Positions 17,346 through 24,772 of a DNA stretch of 37,297 nt are shown in pieces. This DNA is from Propionicimonas sp. Lineage in GTDB: Bacteria; Actinomycetota; Actinomycetes; Propionibacteriales; Propionibacteriaceae. Where the stretch lies: contig NZ_JARKPQ010000054.1 of NCBI RefSeq assembly GCF_029975155.1, positions 1 through 37,297 on the forward strand, given 5' to 3'. Made by a program: the position numbers and the translations under genes. The notes below the pieces were generated by a model. That model ran no database searches. It was not told the DNA's origin and saw only the letters and a program-made list of their open reading frames with translations. How positions within the stretch are numbered: position 1 is the stretch's first letter; each line of letters starts with the position of its first letter.

Positions 17346-17375
17346 CCGGGGACGGGGAGGCGGCCCCGTCCCCGG
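17346..17375 (-). terminator. Intra-operon hairpin between binding protein and permease
   Basis: CCGGGGACGGGG (17346-17357) and CCCCGTCCCCGG (17364-17375) form a perfect 12-bp stem with a 6-base loop. Such hairpins after a binding-protein gene commonly attenuate transcription or protect the upstream mRNA, giving more binding protein than permease. Confidence 0.6.
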
Positions 17376-17405
17376 CTCCGACCAGCGTTGGACCAGGAGC
17401 GGCGG

Positions 17406-18725
17406 CTAGGCCTCGGCCCTGACCTTGGCCGCTGCCGTCCGGACCTTCTCCATCACTGAGGCTGGGGTCTCGTCACCGTTGAGGAGTCCCTCGACACCCG
17501 ACAGGTAGGCCTGGGCCACCTCCGCGCTGGCGATCGTATCGAGCCAGATCGCCAGTTCGCTGGCCGCCTGGATCTCACCGACGGCCTTCACCGTCGCGGC
17601 CGAGGCGTTGTCGGCCGTGGTGGCCCCGGACACCGGGCTCGGCCAGCCGATCACCTTGGTCAGTTCCGCGGCGTTCTCCTTGCTGGTCAGGAACTTCAGG
17701 AAGTCCACCGCGATGTCGACGTGCTCGGACTGCGCGTTCACCAGGAAGCCGTCCGGTGCCCCGGTGATCGCGGTCTGGTTGCCGGCGGCACCCTCGACGG
17801 CGGGCATCACGAACTGGTCCCAGTTGCCGATGAAGGCCTCGGGAACCGTGCTCTTGTCCTCCAGGTTCACGAACTCGAGGACCTCGATGTACTGCATGGC
17901 GGCCTTGCCGTTGGTGAGCTCGGCCTGGGCCGTCTCGTGGGAGATGCCGTTGCTGCCCTTCTTCGCGCACGTGTCGATCAGGTCCTTGAAGGCGGTCAGG
18001 GCCTGTTCGTAGCCCGCATCGGTGAACTCGCCGCCGGTCGGCGCGTAGTCCTTGTTACGGACGTCGGCGGGCACGAACTGGGCGTTGAACTGCGTGATGT
18101 AGTGGATCGCCGGCCAGCCGTACTGGTTGCCGAAGGCGATCGGGGTGTAGCCGGCCTTCGACAGCGCCGCGCAGCTCGTCTTGAGCTCGGCGAGGGTGGT
18201 CGGGACGCTCACGCCCGCCTTCTTGAAGGCTTCGGTGGAGTAGGCGAACACCTTGCCGTTGATGTTGATCGGCACGCCGTAGTACTTGCCCTCGTACTGG
18301 TAGGCGCCCAGCGCGGACGCTGCGAGGCTCTTGCCCCAGTCGGTGCCGTCCAGGTACGGGGTGAGGTCGGCCGCGAAGCCGCCCCGGATGAACTTGTTCG
18401 CGAAGTCACCGGGCCAGGCGAAGTAGATGTCGGGCAGCTCGTTGGCGCTGGTCAGCACCCGGAGCTGGTCCTTGATCGGCTGGTCGCCGACGGCCTGGTG
18501 GTCGATCTCCACGCCGGGGTGCGCGGCCACGTAGTCGGCCACCACCTTGTCGAAGTAGACCTTGTACTTGGGATCGGGCCACTTCTCGAGGAACGAGATC
18601 TTGCCCTTGAGTTCACCGGTGCTGGTCGCCCCAGCACTCTCGCTCTGACTTGGTCCGCTGCAGCCTGCGCTGAGGAGCGCAAAGACCATCACGGCGGCGA
18701 TGCCAACGATGGATCTCTTCTTCAC
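17406..18725 (-). CDS. Sugar ABC transporter substrate-binding lipoprotein
   Basis: A 439-residue family-1 extracellular solute-binding protein. The N-terminus KKRSIVGIAAVMVFALL followed by the lipobox LSAGC marks a lipoprotein anchored to the outer face of the membrane (Cys near residue 22). A mature protein starting with a Ser/Gly/Thr linker leads to the usual two-lobed fold. GTG 18725 is the start because AAGGAAAG lies a few bases upstream and the signal peptide begins at once. It lies 35 bases after the kinase gene and before both permeases, so it is the ligand receptor of this importer. Fructosamine binding is inferred from the neighbours. Confidence 0.92.
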   Translation of the reverse strand: MKKRSIVGIAAVMVFALLSAGCSGPSQSESAGATSTGELKGKISFLEKWPDPKYKVYFDKVVADYVAAHPGVEIDHQAVGDQPIKDQLRVLTSANELPDIYFAWPGDFANKFIRGGFAADLTPYLDGTDWGKSLAASALGAYQYEGKYYGVPININGKVFAYSTEAFKKAGVSVPTTLAELKTSCAALSKAGYTPIAFGNQYGWPAIHYITQFNAQFVPADVRNKDYAPTGGEFTDAGYEQALTAFKDLIDTCAKKGSNGISHETAQAELTNGKAAMQYIEVLEFVNLEDKSTVPEAFIGNWDQFVMPAVEGAAGNQTAITGAPDGFLVNAQSEHVDIAVDFLKFLTSKENAAELTKVIGWPSPVSGATTADNASAATVKAVGEIQAASELAIWLDTIASAEVAQAYLSGVEGLLNGDETPASVMEKVRTAAAKVRAEA

Positions 18726-18760
18726 CGGGCTTTCCTTTCTGGTTGTTGTCGGTTGAGCCA

Positions 18761-19597
18761 CTAGGAGGCGAAGCAATGGTCGGGGGCCACGGTCATCCGC
18801 TCCGCGGACTCGGCGTAGCCGAAGGCACCGAGCGTGCCGCAGGACTGGGCGGCGAACGCGCTGGCTCGGGCAGCGGCCGCTTCGAGGGGAGCACCGTCGA
18901 GACGCGCGACGAGCATGCCCGCGATGAACGAGTCCCCGGCTCCGAGGGTGTCGACGATCCGGGTCGCGGCAGTCGCGGGTTCGTGGTGCAGCCTGCCGTC
19001 CACCCAGGACCAGGAGCCGGCCTCGCCCTGGGTGACGAAGACCTCGGCCGCCCCGAGCCCGCGGGCCCATCCGATCAGCTTCTCGACCTCGTCGGGAGTG
19101 AGGCCGGGACGCGAGAAGGTGGCGTAGGTGACGTACGGCAGCAGGCGCGCGCAGTACTCGTCCGGTTTGATCGAGAAGTCGAAACTGACCGGCGCGACGG
19201 TCGCGAAATCAGCCACGTGTTCCTCGAGGAAGGACGAGTCCCCGGTGTGGATCACGTCGGCGCCGGCCATGAGGGCGTAGTCCTCCGGATCCGGGCGGAA
19301 TGCCACCACTCCGTTCGACGAACCGCGGAAGACGCGGTCCCCCTGGACGGTCTCGATGGTGGCGTATCCGCTGGTTCCCGGAGCCCGGCGAATTCTGCTG
19401 ATATCGACACCCTCGGCCTCGAGCGCGTGAATCATCACGTCCCCGGCCCAGTCGGTGCCGAATTGCCCGATGTAGGCGGACTCGGCACCCAGACGGTGTG
19501 AATAGACCGCGACATTCAGCGCATTCCCGCCGGGGTGCACCATCTGGCGATCCAGATACCAGTCGAGACAATTGTCACCGATGGCTACGACCTTCAT
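18761..19597 (-). CDS. frlD: PfkB-family kinase, fructoselysine 6-kinase-like
   Basis: A 278-residue ribokinase-fold sugar kinase. The start IGDNCLDWY and the motif GGNALNVAVYSHRLG closely match E. coli FrlD as I recall it (IGDNCVD, GGNAVNVAVY). The C-terminal signature DTLGAGDSFIAGM supplies the catalytic Asp and anion hole. The expected reaction is ATP-dependent 6-phosphorylation of a fructosamine such as fructoselysine, in the cytoplasm. It is 21 bases after the SIS gene and 35 before the binding protein, in one operon. GGAGG lies about ten bases before ATG 19597. Another ketose-amine substrate is possible. Confidence 0.85.
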   Translation of the reverse strand: MKVVAIGDNCLDWYLDRQMVHPGGNALNVAVYSHRLGAESAYIGQFGTDWAGDVMIHALEAEGVDISRIRRAPGTSGYATIETVQGDRVFRGSSNGVVAFRPDPEDYALMAGADVIHTGDSSFLEEHVADFATVAPVSFDFSIKPDEYCARLLPYVTYATFSRPGLTPDEVEKLIGWARGLGAAEVFVTQGEAGSWSWVDGRLHHEPATAATRIVDTLGAGDSFIAGMLVARLDGAPLEAAAARASAFAAQSCGTLGAFGYAESAERMTVAPDHCFAS

Positions 19598-19618
19598 GGC
19601 TTGGCGTCCTCCACCCGA

Positions 19619-20620
19619 TCAGTAGACGGTGCGGAACATGTAGCGACGCTGGTCGAGGTTGTGGCCGCGCACCGCCTCGTAGTGCTTGGCCAGCCGGCCG
19701 ATCACCTTCGGCAGGATGAGCGGGGAGACGATGGCACGCCCCTCCGGGGTGAGGCCGGGCAGGTCGAAGTCCCTGACGTCCAGGTAGTGCGCCCGCTTCG
19801 TGTAGGTGTCGAGGAAGCGCTGCGCGCGCTCCGCGATCGGACGCGACGGGTCCTCGCCCAGCAGCAGCACGACCGGGGTGTCCTCGCGCACGACCTCGAA
19901 CGCGCCCTGGAAGAACTCGCCGGCGTTGAACGACACGGCGTGCTTCCACTGCATCTCCTGCAGGTAGCACATGGCCAGGCCGTACGCCCAGCCGTGGGAG
20001 GGGCCGGACCCCAGCACGTAGGTGATCGGCTCGTCCTTCAGCGCCACGGCGATGTCGTGGACCTTCGGCTCGGCGCCCTCGACCGCCGCCCGGAAGGCTG
20101 CGGGCAGCGCGGCGAACGCCTCGCGGACGGCGGCGTAGTCCAGTTCGACGCCGAGTGCCTCGCACAGCGCGTAGGCGGCCATCAACTCCAGGATGTCCGA
20201 ACCACCCTCGATGGCGAAGGTGGCGGCCTCGGCCAGCGGGCTGTGCGCGCGGCAGGCCGCGAACACCGTCGCGCCGGCCTCCCGGGCGTACCTCGCCGCG
20301 GCGACCGTCTCCTTGGTGGTGCCGGTGTAGGACGCGATGATCACCAGCGACCCGGGGCCGAGGGCGCGGGGACGCCCGTAGTTGAACTCGTCGCTCTGGA
20401 TCTGGAACACCGGGATCTCCACCATGCGGTGCAGCAGGTAGAAGGCCGGGAACGACGCGATCAGGGAACCACCTGCTCCCACGAGATAGACGTTCCTCAG
20501 TCCGGTGTGGACGCACTCGTCCACGAACGTCCGGATACTGTCGTAGTAGCCGACAGTCTTCTCCAGATTGGCTTCGAGATCTGCCTCGATCGGCGACAGC
20601 GGCAACGTTTCGACGGCCAT
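19619..20620 (-). CDS. frlB: SIS-domain sugar-amine deglycase, FrlB-like (SIS1)
   Basis: A 333-residue protein with two SIS domains. The first shows LVGAGGSLIASFPAFYLL and SYTGTTKETVAAARYA for sugar-phosphate binding. The C-terminus HNLDQRRYMFRTVY resembles the FrlB ending HNPDERRYYGGLVEY. FrlB and FraB deglycases split a 6-phosphofructosamine into glucose 6-phosphate and amino acid. The Glu expected to be catalytic is present (E222), but the His sixteen residues on is Gln (Q238, in GEFFQGAFEV). So the chemistry or the partner may differ. ATG 20620 was chosen over upstream frame extension because a GGAG lies eleven bases upstream and the sequence before it is non-coding in character. First gene of the operon, divergent from the LacI regulator. 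Confidence 0.82.
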   Translation of the reverse strand: MAVETLPLSPIEADLEANLEKTVGYYDSIRTFVDECVHTGLRNVYLVGAGGSLIASFPAFYLLHRMVEIPVFQIQSDEFNYGRPRALGPGSLVIIASYTGTTKETVAAARYAREAGATVFAACRAHSPLAEAATFAIEGGSDILELMAAYALCEALGVELDYAAVREAFAALPAAFRAAVEGAEPKVHDIAVALKDEPITYVLGSGPSHGWAYGLAMCYLQEMQWKHAVSFNAGEFFQGAFEVVREDTPVVLLLGEDPSRPIAERAQRFLDTYTKRAHYLDVRDFDLPGLTPEGRAIVSPLILPKVIGRLAKHYEAVRGHNLDQRRYMFRTVY

Positions 20621-20746
20621 GACTTGGGTGACTCCTTTTCCATTACACGGACAGAGGGATGCCCGGGCACCACTTTCTTCCGGCCACCGCCGGGTCCGCT
20701 CTTCGCGGCCCACGCTGGCCGTGTCGATGGCTTCGAGCTCGGGTTT

Positions 20747-20758
20747 GAGCACGTGCTC
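20747..20758. promoter_or_regulatory. Predicted LacI-type operator O1
   Basis: GAGCACGTGCTC is a perfect 12-bp palindrome with a central CG step, as in many LacI-family operators. It lies in the divergent region between the frl operon and its LacI gene. Its centre is 24 bp from the next copy. Confidence 0.65.
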
Positions 20759-20770
20759 ATTCTCTCTGTT

Positions 20771-20782
20771 GAGCACGTTCTC
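20771..20782. promoter_or_regulatory. Predicted LacI-type operator O2
   Basis: GAGCACGTTCTC differs from O1 at one base. Two near-identical sites about two helical turns apart support cooperative or looped repressor binding. A perfect -35 hexamer TTGACA for the minus-strand operon lies at 20799-20804, just upstream of O2, so O2 would cover the promoter. No good -10 hexamer was found at normal spacing. Confidence 0.65.
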
Positions 20783-20825
20783 ACTCGCGGCTGGCCGCTG
20801 TCAACACCCTCGCTGAATTTGTGTC

Positions 20826-20837
20826 AAGAACGTGATG
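20826..20837. promoter_or_regulatory. Possible degenerate operator O3 near the lacI start
   Basis: AAGAACGTGATG matches the complement of O2 at 9 of 12 positions. It lies 26 bases before the LacI start codon and could mediate autoregulation. It also overlaps an interrupted repeat GAAC/GTTC (20828-20840). Confidence 0.35.
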
Positions 20838-20862
20838 TTCCGATGCCAAGCCGTTCGCCGTT

Positions 20863-21924
20863 ATGCTGCCCGACGTGCAACCATCTGTTCCCGCCCAGGG
20901 AAGCTCGATCTTCGATGTGGCCCGTGAGGCCGGCGTGTCCCGAGCCACCGCTGCACGCGCGCTCGGCGGGTACGGCTCGGTGAGCGAGGAGGCCCGGCGA
21001 CGGGTCGAGGCCGCCGCCGAGCGGCTGGGCTACTCGGTGAACTCGGTGGCCCGCTCGATGGTCACCGGACAGACCATGACCCTCGGCGCGTTGATCGCCG
21101 ACGTCTCCAACCCGTTCTTCGCCCGGGTCATCCGCGGCTTCACCGACGGCGCCAGGGGGGCGGGCTACGACGTCGTCCTGGTCAACACGGACGAGACCGT
21201 CGACACGGAGGTGCACGGCCTGAAGCTGCTCACCGAGAAGCGGGTGGACGGCATCCTGGTCGCCCCGGCGAGTGAGGAGGCCGGCGAGCACCTCGTCACC
21301 GCCCTCGAACGCGGCCAGGCGCTGGTGCAGGTCGACCGGTTCGTCCCCGGCCTCGACACCGATGTGGTGGTCGTCGACAACTACGAGGCCGGCTACCGGG
21401 CCGTGCAGCGGGTCATCGCCGCGGGTCACACCCGGATCGCCGCACCGATCCTGCGGACGAAGGGCCCGGACGGGCGGGCGAACCTCATCTCGACCATGCT
21501 GGAACGCCACCAGGGCTACCGCGACGCGATGGCCGAGGCCGGGCTCGCGGTGCCCGGGGCCTACGCGCCCGGGGCGCACGGCCGCGCCGAGGTGCGCGCG
21601 GTCACCACCGAGATGCTCAGCCGCGCCGACCGGCCGACCGCGGTGTTCGGCCTGGACGACAGCTTCACGCTGGGCATCATCGACGCCGTGTACGCCTGCG
21701 ACCTGGAGGTCCCCCAACAGGTCTCGATCTTCGGCTTCGACGACACCGAGTGGACGACCGTCGTCCGTCCGCCCCTCTCGGTGATCGCCCAGCCGGCCTA
21801 CGACCTCGGGGCCTGTGCGGCGCAGGCGCTGCTGCGCCGCATCCAGGCCCCCGACGCTCCGCGCCACACCCACGTGCTGCCGACCACCTGGGTCGAGCGC
21901 GGATCGATCCGCAACCTGGCCTAG
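20863..21924 (+). CDS. LacI-family transcriptional regulator
   Basis: A 353-residue repressor. The N-terminal helix-turn-helix and hinge are clear: SIFDVAREAGVSRATAARAL, then a hinge region ending in LGYSVNSVARSM. A periplasmic-binding-protein-like effector domain follows (LGALIADVSNPFFARVIRGF and FGFDDTEWTTVVRPPLSV). The start is ATG 20863, with no clear ribosome-binding site, so the message may be leaderless; GTG 20875 is an alternative. It is divergent from the frl operon and flanked by matching palindromes, so it probably represses that operon until a sugar-amine or its phosphate binds. Its stop overlaps the stop of the opposite SIS gene. Confidence 0.92.
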   Translation: MLPDVQPSVPAQGSSIFDVAREAGVSRATAARALGGYGSVSEEARRRVEAAAERLGYSVNSVARSMVTGQTMTLGALIADVSNPFFARVIRGFTDGARGAGYDVVLVNTDETVDTEVHGLKLLTEKRVDGILVAPASEEAGEHLVTALERGQALVQVDRFVPGLDTDVVVVDNYEAGYRAVQRVIAAGHTRIAAPILRTKGPDGRANLISTMLERHQGYRDAMAEAGLAVPGAYAPGAHGRAEVRAVTTEMLSRADRPTAVFGLDDSFTLGIIDAVYACDLEVPQQVSIFGFDDTEWTTVVRPPLSVIAQPAYDLGACAAQALLRRIQAPDAPRHTHVLPTTWVERGSIRNLA

Positions 21925-22937
21925 TACTCCATGCGCTTGTAGTAGCGGCGCGTGGTCAGCGGGTGCCCGGTCAGGGCCTCGATGTGCACGCTGAGCCGCT
22001 CCAGCACGGTCGCCAGCACCACCGGGGAGACCAGTGCGCGCGTCGCCGCGCCGACGCCGGCCAGTTCGAACTCACTGGTGTCGATGACGAAGAGGTCGCC
22101 GCCGACGCCGGGCACGAACGCCCTGACCCGCTCGGCCAGCGGACGACCCGCGTCCTCGCCGGCGAGCAGCACCACGGCCACGTCCTTCTCGACGAGCTCG
22201 AACGTGCCGTGGAAGAAGTCGGACGCGTGGATCGGCCGGGTCCAGATCCACTGCATCTCCTCCAGGATGCACATCGCGAAGTACCAGGCCTCGTACCACG
22301 CGCCACCCGCGCCGGTGAACATGATCGGACGGTCGCGGCCGACGAGCGCCTCGGCGAGGCTCGCGGCCTGTGGCTCGAACTGCTCCTTCGCGGCGACGAG
22401 CGCGGCCGGGAGGTGACCCAGGTCGGCGACGATCTCGTCGAGGCCGGTGAGCTCACCGCGCGCTTCCATCACGGACAGCGCCAGCACGAGGGTCTGGATC
22501 AGATACGTCTCGCTGGACGTGTCGTCGGCTGCCGGAGTGGCGATGTTGATGTCCGACAACTCGGCCAGCGGTGTGCCCGGCGTACCGGTGAAGGCCATCA
22601 CCCGCGCACCCTTCGACTGGGCGAACTCGAGAACGGCGACGGCCTCCTTCGTGGTGCCGGAGACCGAGCACAGCACCACCAGCGACCGGGGGCCGAGACT
22701 GGCGTTGTCCGCGGCCACGAGTTCGGCGGCCCGCTCGATGAACACCGGCAGTCCCGAGCGCTGCTGCAACAGCTTGGCCGCAGGGTAGGTGAGCAGGGCG
22801 ACGCCTCCCGCGCTGGCGAAGAACACGTTGTCGAGGCCGCGGGCGACCTCGTCGGCAGCGGCGCTGCGGATCGCAGCCACGGCGGCCACGGCAAGGCCCT
22901 GGGTGTCGAGATGGTGTCTGGGATCGATGTTGAGCAT
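21921..22937 (-). CDS. SIS-domain sugar-amine deglycase, FrlB-like (SIS2)
   Basis: A 338-residue double-SIS protein, the same length class as E. coli FrlB (about 340). It begins MLNIDPRHHLDTQ, comparable to FrlB MLDIDKS, and ends RRYYKRMEY, comparable to RRYYGGLVEY. SIS motifs include FFASAGGVALLTYPAAKLL and SVSGTTKEAVAVLEFAQ. Both residues expected of FrlB/FraB deglycases are present: E227 and H243 (in SDFFHGTFEL). It should split a 6-phospho sugar-amine to hexose 6-phosphate and amine. AGGAGG lies seven bases before ATG 22937. It is downstream of a GntR/UTRA regulator on the same strand, not in the transporter operon. It is a paralogue of SIS1, probably with different specificity. Confidence 0.85.
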   Translation of the reverse strand: MLNIDPRHHLDTQGLAVAAVAAIRSAAADEVARGLDNVFFASAGGVALLTYPAAKLLQQRSGLPVFIERAAELVAADNASLGPRSLVVLCSVSGTTKEAVAVLEFAQSKGARVMAFTGTPGTPLAELSDINIATPAADDTSSETYLIQTLVLALSVMEARGELTGLDEIVADLGHLPAALVAAKEQFEPQAASLAEALVGRDRPIMFTGAGGAWYEAWYFAMCILEEMQWIWTRPIHASDFFHGTFELVEKDVAVVLLAGEDAGRPLAERVRAFVPGVGGDLFVIDTSEFELAGVGAATRALVSPVVLATVLERLSVHIEALTGHPLTTRRYYKRMEY

Positions 22938-22950
22938 GGCGATTCCTCCT

Positions 22951-22963
22951 GTTGTCGGACAAC
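22951..22963. promoter_or_regulatory. Predicted GntR operator upstream of SIS2
   Basis: GTTGTCGGACAAC is an inverted repeat with 6-bp arms around one base. It sits directly upstream of the SIS2 ribosome-binding site. A half-site GACAAC recurs at 23013-23018. The size suits a GntR/HutC dimer, and the UTRA regulator is encoded just upstream. Confidence 0.55.
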
Positions 22964-23041
22964 TCTAGATGATGTCCTACCACAGGTGGGCGCGGGCGCG
23001 CGAGGTTTCCCGGACAACTCCGGTATCCGATCGGGCAGAGG

Positions 23042-23785
23042 TCAGCTGGTGCGCAGCACGTTGAAGCCGATGAGGTCGCCGCGGTGGTAGTCGCGGGAGT
23101 AGAGCACACGGTGGCCGTCCCTGGTGAAGGAGGTCTCCTCGATCAGCAGCCAGGGGTCCAGGCCCTCGAGGTGGTAGCGGGTGGCGGGCTCGTCCGGGAG
23201 CGTGGCGGCGGTGATCCTGGCGGCGGAGGAGGTGAGGTGGTGGCCGTGGGCGGCGAGCGCGGACGTCAGCGACACCGACCAATCGCGGTAGCGGACGGGG
23301 CCCGGCAGGGCGTCCCTCGGCAGCACGTTCTGGGAGAAGACCAGCGGCTGGTCCCCGGAGACGCGCAGCCGGGTGAGCGCGATCACCGGGTCCCCGGCGG
23401 CGAGGTCCAGCATCTCCGCGGCGCGCGGTTCCGCCTGCGCCTCCTGCACATCCAGGACGACCGTCGTCACCGCGAAGCCGAGGGACTCGAGCATGGCGGT
23501 CGTGGACTCGTAGCGGGTGACCGGGCGCTCCACGCTGACCGAGCCCATCGGAGAGACGAACCTGCCCCGGCCCCGCACCGAGTAGACCAGCCCGTCCTGT
23601 TCGAGCGCCTTGAGGGCCTCCCTGATCGAGGAGCGGGAGACGCCGTACTGGATGGCGAGCTCCGGTTCGGACGGGAGCCGCGCACCGGGCACGAGGTCGG
23701 TCGTGATCAGCTGCCGCAACCGGTCGGACAGCCCCTTCGTCGCCGAATCGCGGCCACTCGGCTCCTGCACCTCGACCCCCGTCAC
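23042..23785 (-). CDS. GntR-family regulator, HutC/UTRA subfamily
   Basis: A 247-residue repressor. The N-terminal winged helix contains LPSEPELAIQYGVSRSSIRE and the wing VYSVRGRGRFVSP. A UTRA effector domain follows, with the typical ending LLIEETSFTRDGHRVLYSRD and the tail YHRGDLIGFNVLRTS. This subfamily senses sugar phosphates and related metabolites, and frl operons of E. coli and B. subtilis use a regulator of the same class. GTG 23785 has no strong ribosome-binding site. The gene is 104 bases upstream of SIS2 on the same strand, with a candidate operator between, so SIS2 is the likely target. Confidence 0.88.
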   Translation of the reverse strand: MTGVEVQEPSGRDSATKGLSDRLRQLITTDLVPGARLPSEPELAIQYGVSRSSIREALKALEQDGLVYSVRGRGRFVSPMGSVSVERPVTRYESTTAMLESLGFAVTTVVLDVQEAQAEPRAAEMLDLAAGDPVIALTRLRVSGDQPLVFSQNVLPRDALPGPVRYRDWSVSLTSALAAHGHHLTSSAARITAATLPDEPATRYHLEGLDPWLLIEETSFTRDGHRVLYSRDYHRGDLIGFNVLRTS

Positions 23786-23859
23786 CAGACCGACATCACC
23801 GAGAAGCTAGCACGCCGGCCGGCACTCGTAGACTCGGGCTGCAGATGACGGGAGGACCG

Positions 23860-24480
23860 ATGCGGCAACTCACCACCGATGTCTTCTGGCTGACCCGCGC
23901 GATCGGCGCCCACTGCTACTGGCTGGACGCCGGTGACCGGGTGGCGATCGTCGACCCGGGGCTGAAGCTCGGCCTCAACCGGGTCGCCCGGGAACTGCGG
24001 GACGCCGGACGCTCTCCCTACGAGGTCACGGACATCCTGCTCACCCACGCCGACGCCGACCACGCCGGGGCCGCGGCCGAGTGGCAGCGGCGCACCGGTG
24101 CCCGCACCTGGATCGGGGCGGCGGACGCGGCGGTGCTCACCGGCGCGCTGACCCCGGCCACGCCGTTCCGGCGGCTGACCGCGAGCATCGGCCGGCCCGA
24201 ACTGCCGGGAAACCTCCAGCTGCTGGACGGCGACACCGAGCTCTGGCCGGGTGTGGTCGCCCTGCACACCCCCGGGCACACCCCCGGCCATCACGCCTTC
24301 CGCGCCGGCCGCGTCCTCTTCGCCGGCGACTCCGCCACGGCCCGGCACGGACGCCTCGAGCCGATGGCGGCCGTGCTGATGACCGACGTCCGTCAGGGCC
24401 ACGCCGACCTCGCCCGCCTGCGCGCCCTCGGCGCCGACTGGTACTGCTGCGGCCACTCCGCCCCCACCCGCCGCGCCTGA
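23860..24480 (+). CDS. Metallo-beta-lactamase-fold hydrolase
   Basis: A 206-residue MBL-fold protein of the glyoxalase II-like type. The zinc ligands are visible: HADADH for the first motif, HTPGHTPGHH for the second and GDSATAR for the Asp ligand. A final GHS near the C-terminus supplies the last His. An ATG at 23845 is in frame, but GGAGG at 23851-23855 lies just before ATG 23860 and gives the normal N-terminus MRQLTTDVFWL. It is divergent from the GntR gene. The substrate is not evident; a thioester or lactone is possible. The 292 bases after it hold repeats and the iron box but no gene. Confidence 0.82.
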   Translation: MRQLTTDVFWLTRAIGAHCYWLDAGDRVAIVDPGLKLGLNRVARELRDAGRSPYEVTDILLTHADADHAGAAAEWQRRTGARTWIGAADAAVLTGALTPATPFRRLTASIGRPELPGNLQLLDGDTELWPGVVALHTPGHTPGHHAFRAGRVLFAGDSATARHGRLEPMAAVLMTDVRQGHADLARLRALGADWYCCGHSAPTRRA

Positions 24481-24559
24481 CCCCCGTCCCCACGGACCCC
24501 GACCCCACCCAACCCCCGGCCCCACCGCCCCCGCCGTCGCCGTCGCCGTCGCCACAGAA

Positions 24560-24617
24560 GCTGCCGAAAGTCGCCGAGGCTGGCGAACCTTCGGCAGCCG
24601 GGGCAACTTTCGGCAGC
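24560..24617. repeat. Three-part inverted repeat
   Basis: GCTGCCGAAAGTCGCC (24560-24575) and GGCAACTTTCGGCAGC (24602-24617) are complementary with one mismatch. A third related copy, GGCGAACCTTCGGCAGC (24582-24598), lies in the loop in the same orientation as the right arm. The left arm can therefore pair with either. It follows a C-rich stretch and a short GTC/GCC repeat (about 24531-24553). It may terminate the MBL gene. Confidence 0.6.
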
Positions 24618-24733
24618 CTTTGGGGTGAGCGGGGGCGAGGGCCCTACCCAGGCTTGGACGCGGCGGCGGTCGTCTGGTGGGCGGCGTGCCGACTCCGCGG
24701 CTATTTTGCTAAGGTCGGCGTTGCTAAATCAGA

Positions 24734-24752
24734 TTAGGTAAGACTTGCCTAA
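24734..24752 (+). promoter_or_regulatory. IdeR/DtxR iron box
   Basis: TTAGGTAAGACTTGCCTAA is a 19-bp near-perfect palindrome (one mismatch between the arms) and closely fits the IdeR/DtxR consensus TTAGGTTAGGCTAACCTAA. It lies 21 bases upstream of the efeU start. Iron-bound IdeR would repress the operon when iron is plentiful. Confidence 0.85.
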
Positions 24753-24772
24753 GTTCGAGAGGGGTCAGCGCG

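Noticed and set aside
14977..17459. Long plus-strand frames opposite the MFS and sugar permease genes
   Set aside because: They are rich in His, Arg, Gln and Asp with no hydrophobic core or motif. The minus-strand genes have clear membrane segments and ATGA overlaps.
19619..20776. Upstream-extended SIS1 starting at 20776
   Set aside because: The extra N-terminus runs through the predicted LacI operator and has no SIS-family similarity. ATG 20620 has a usable ribosome-binding site.
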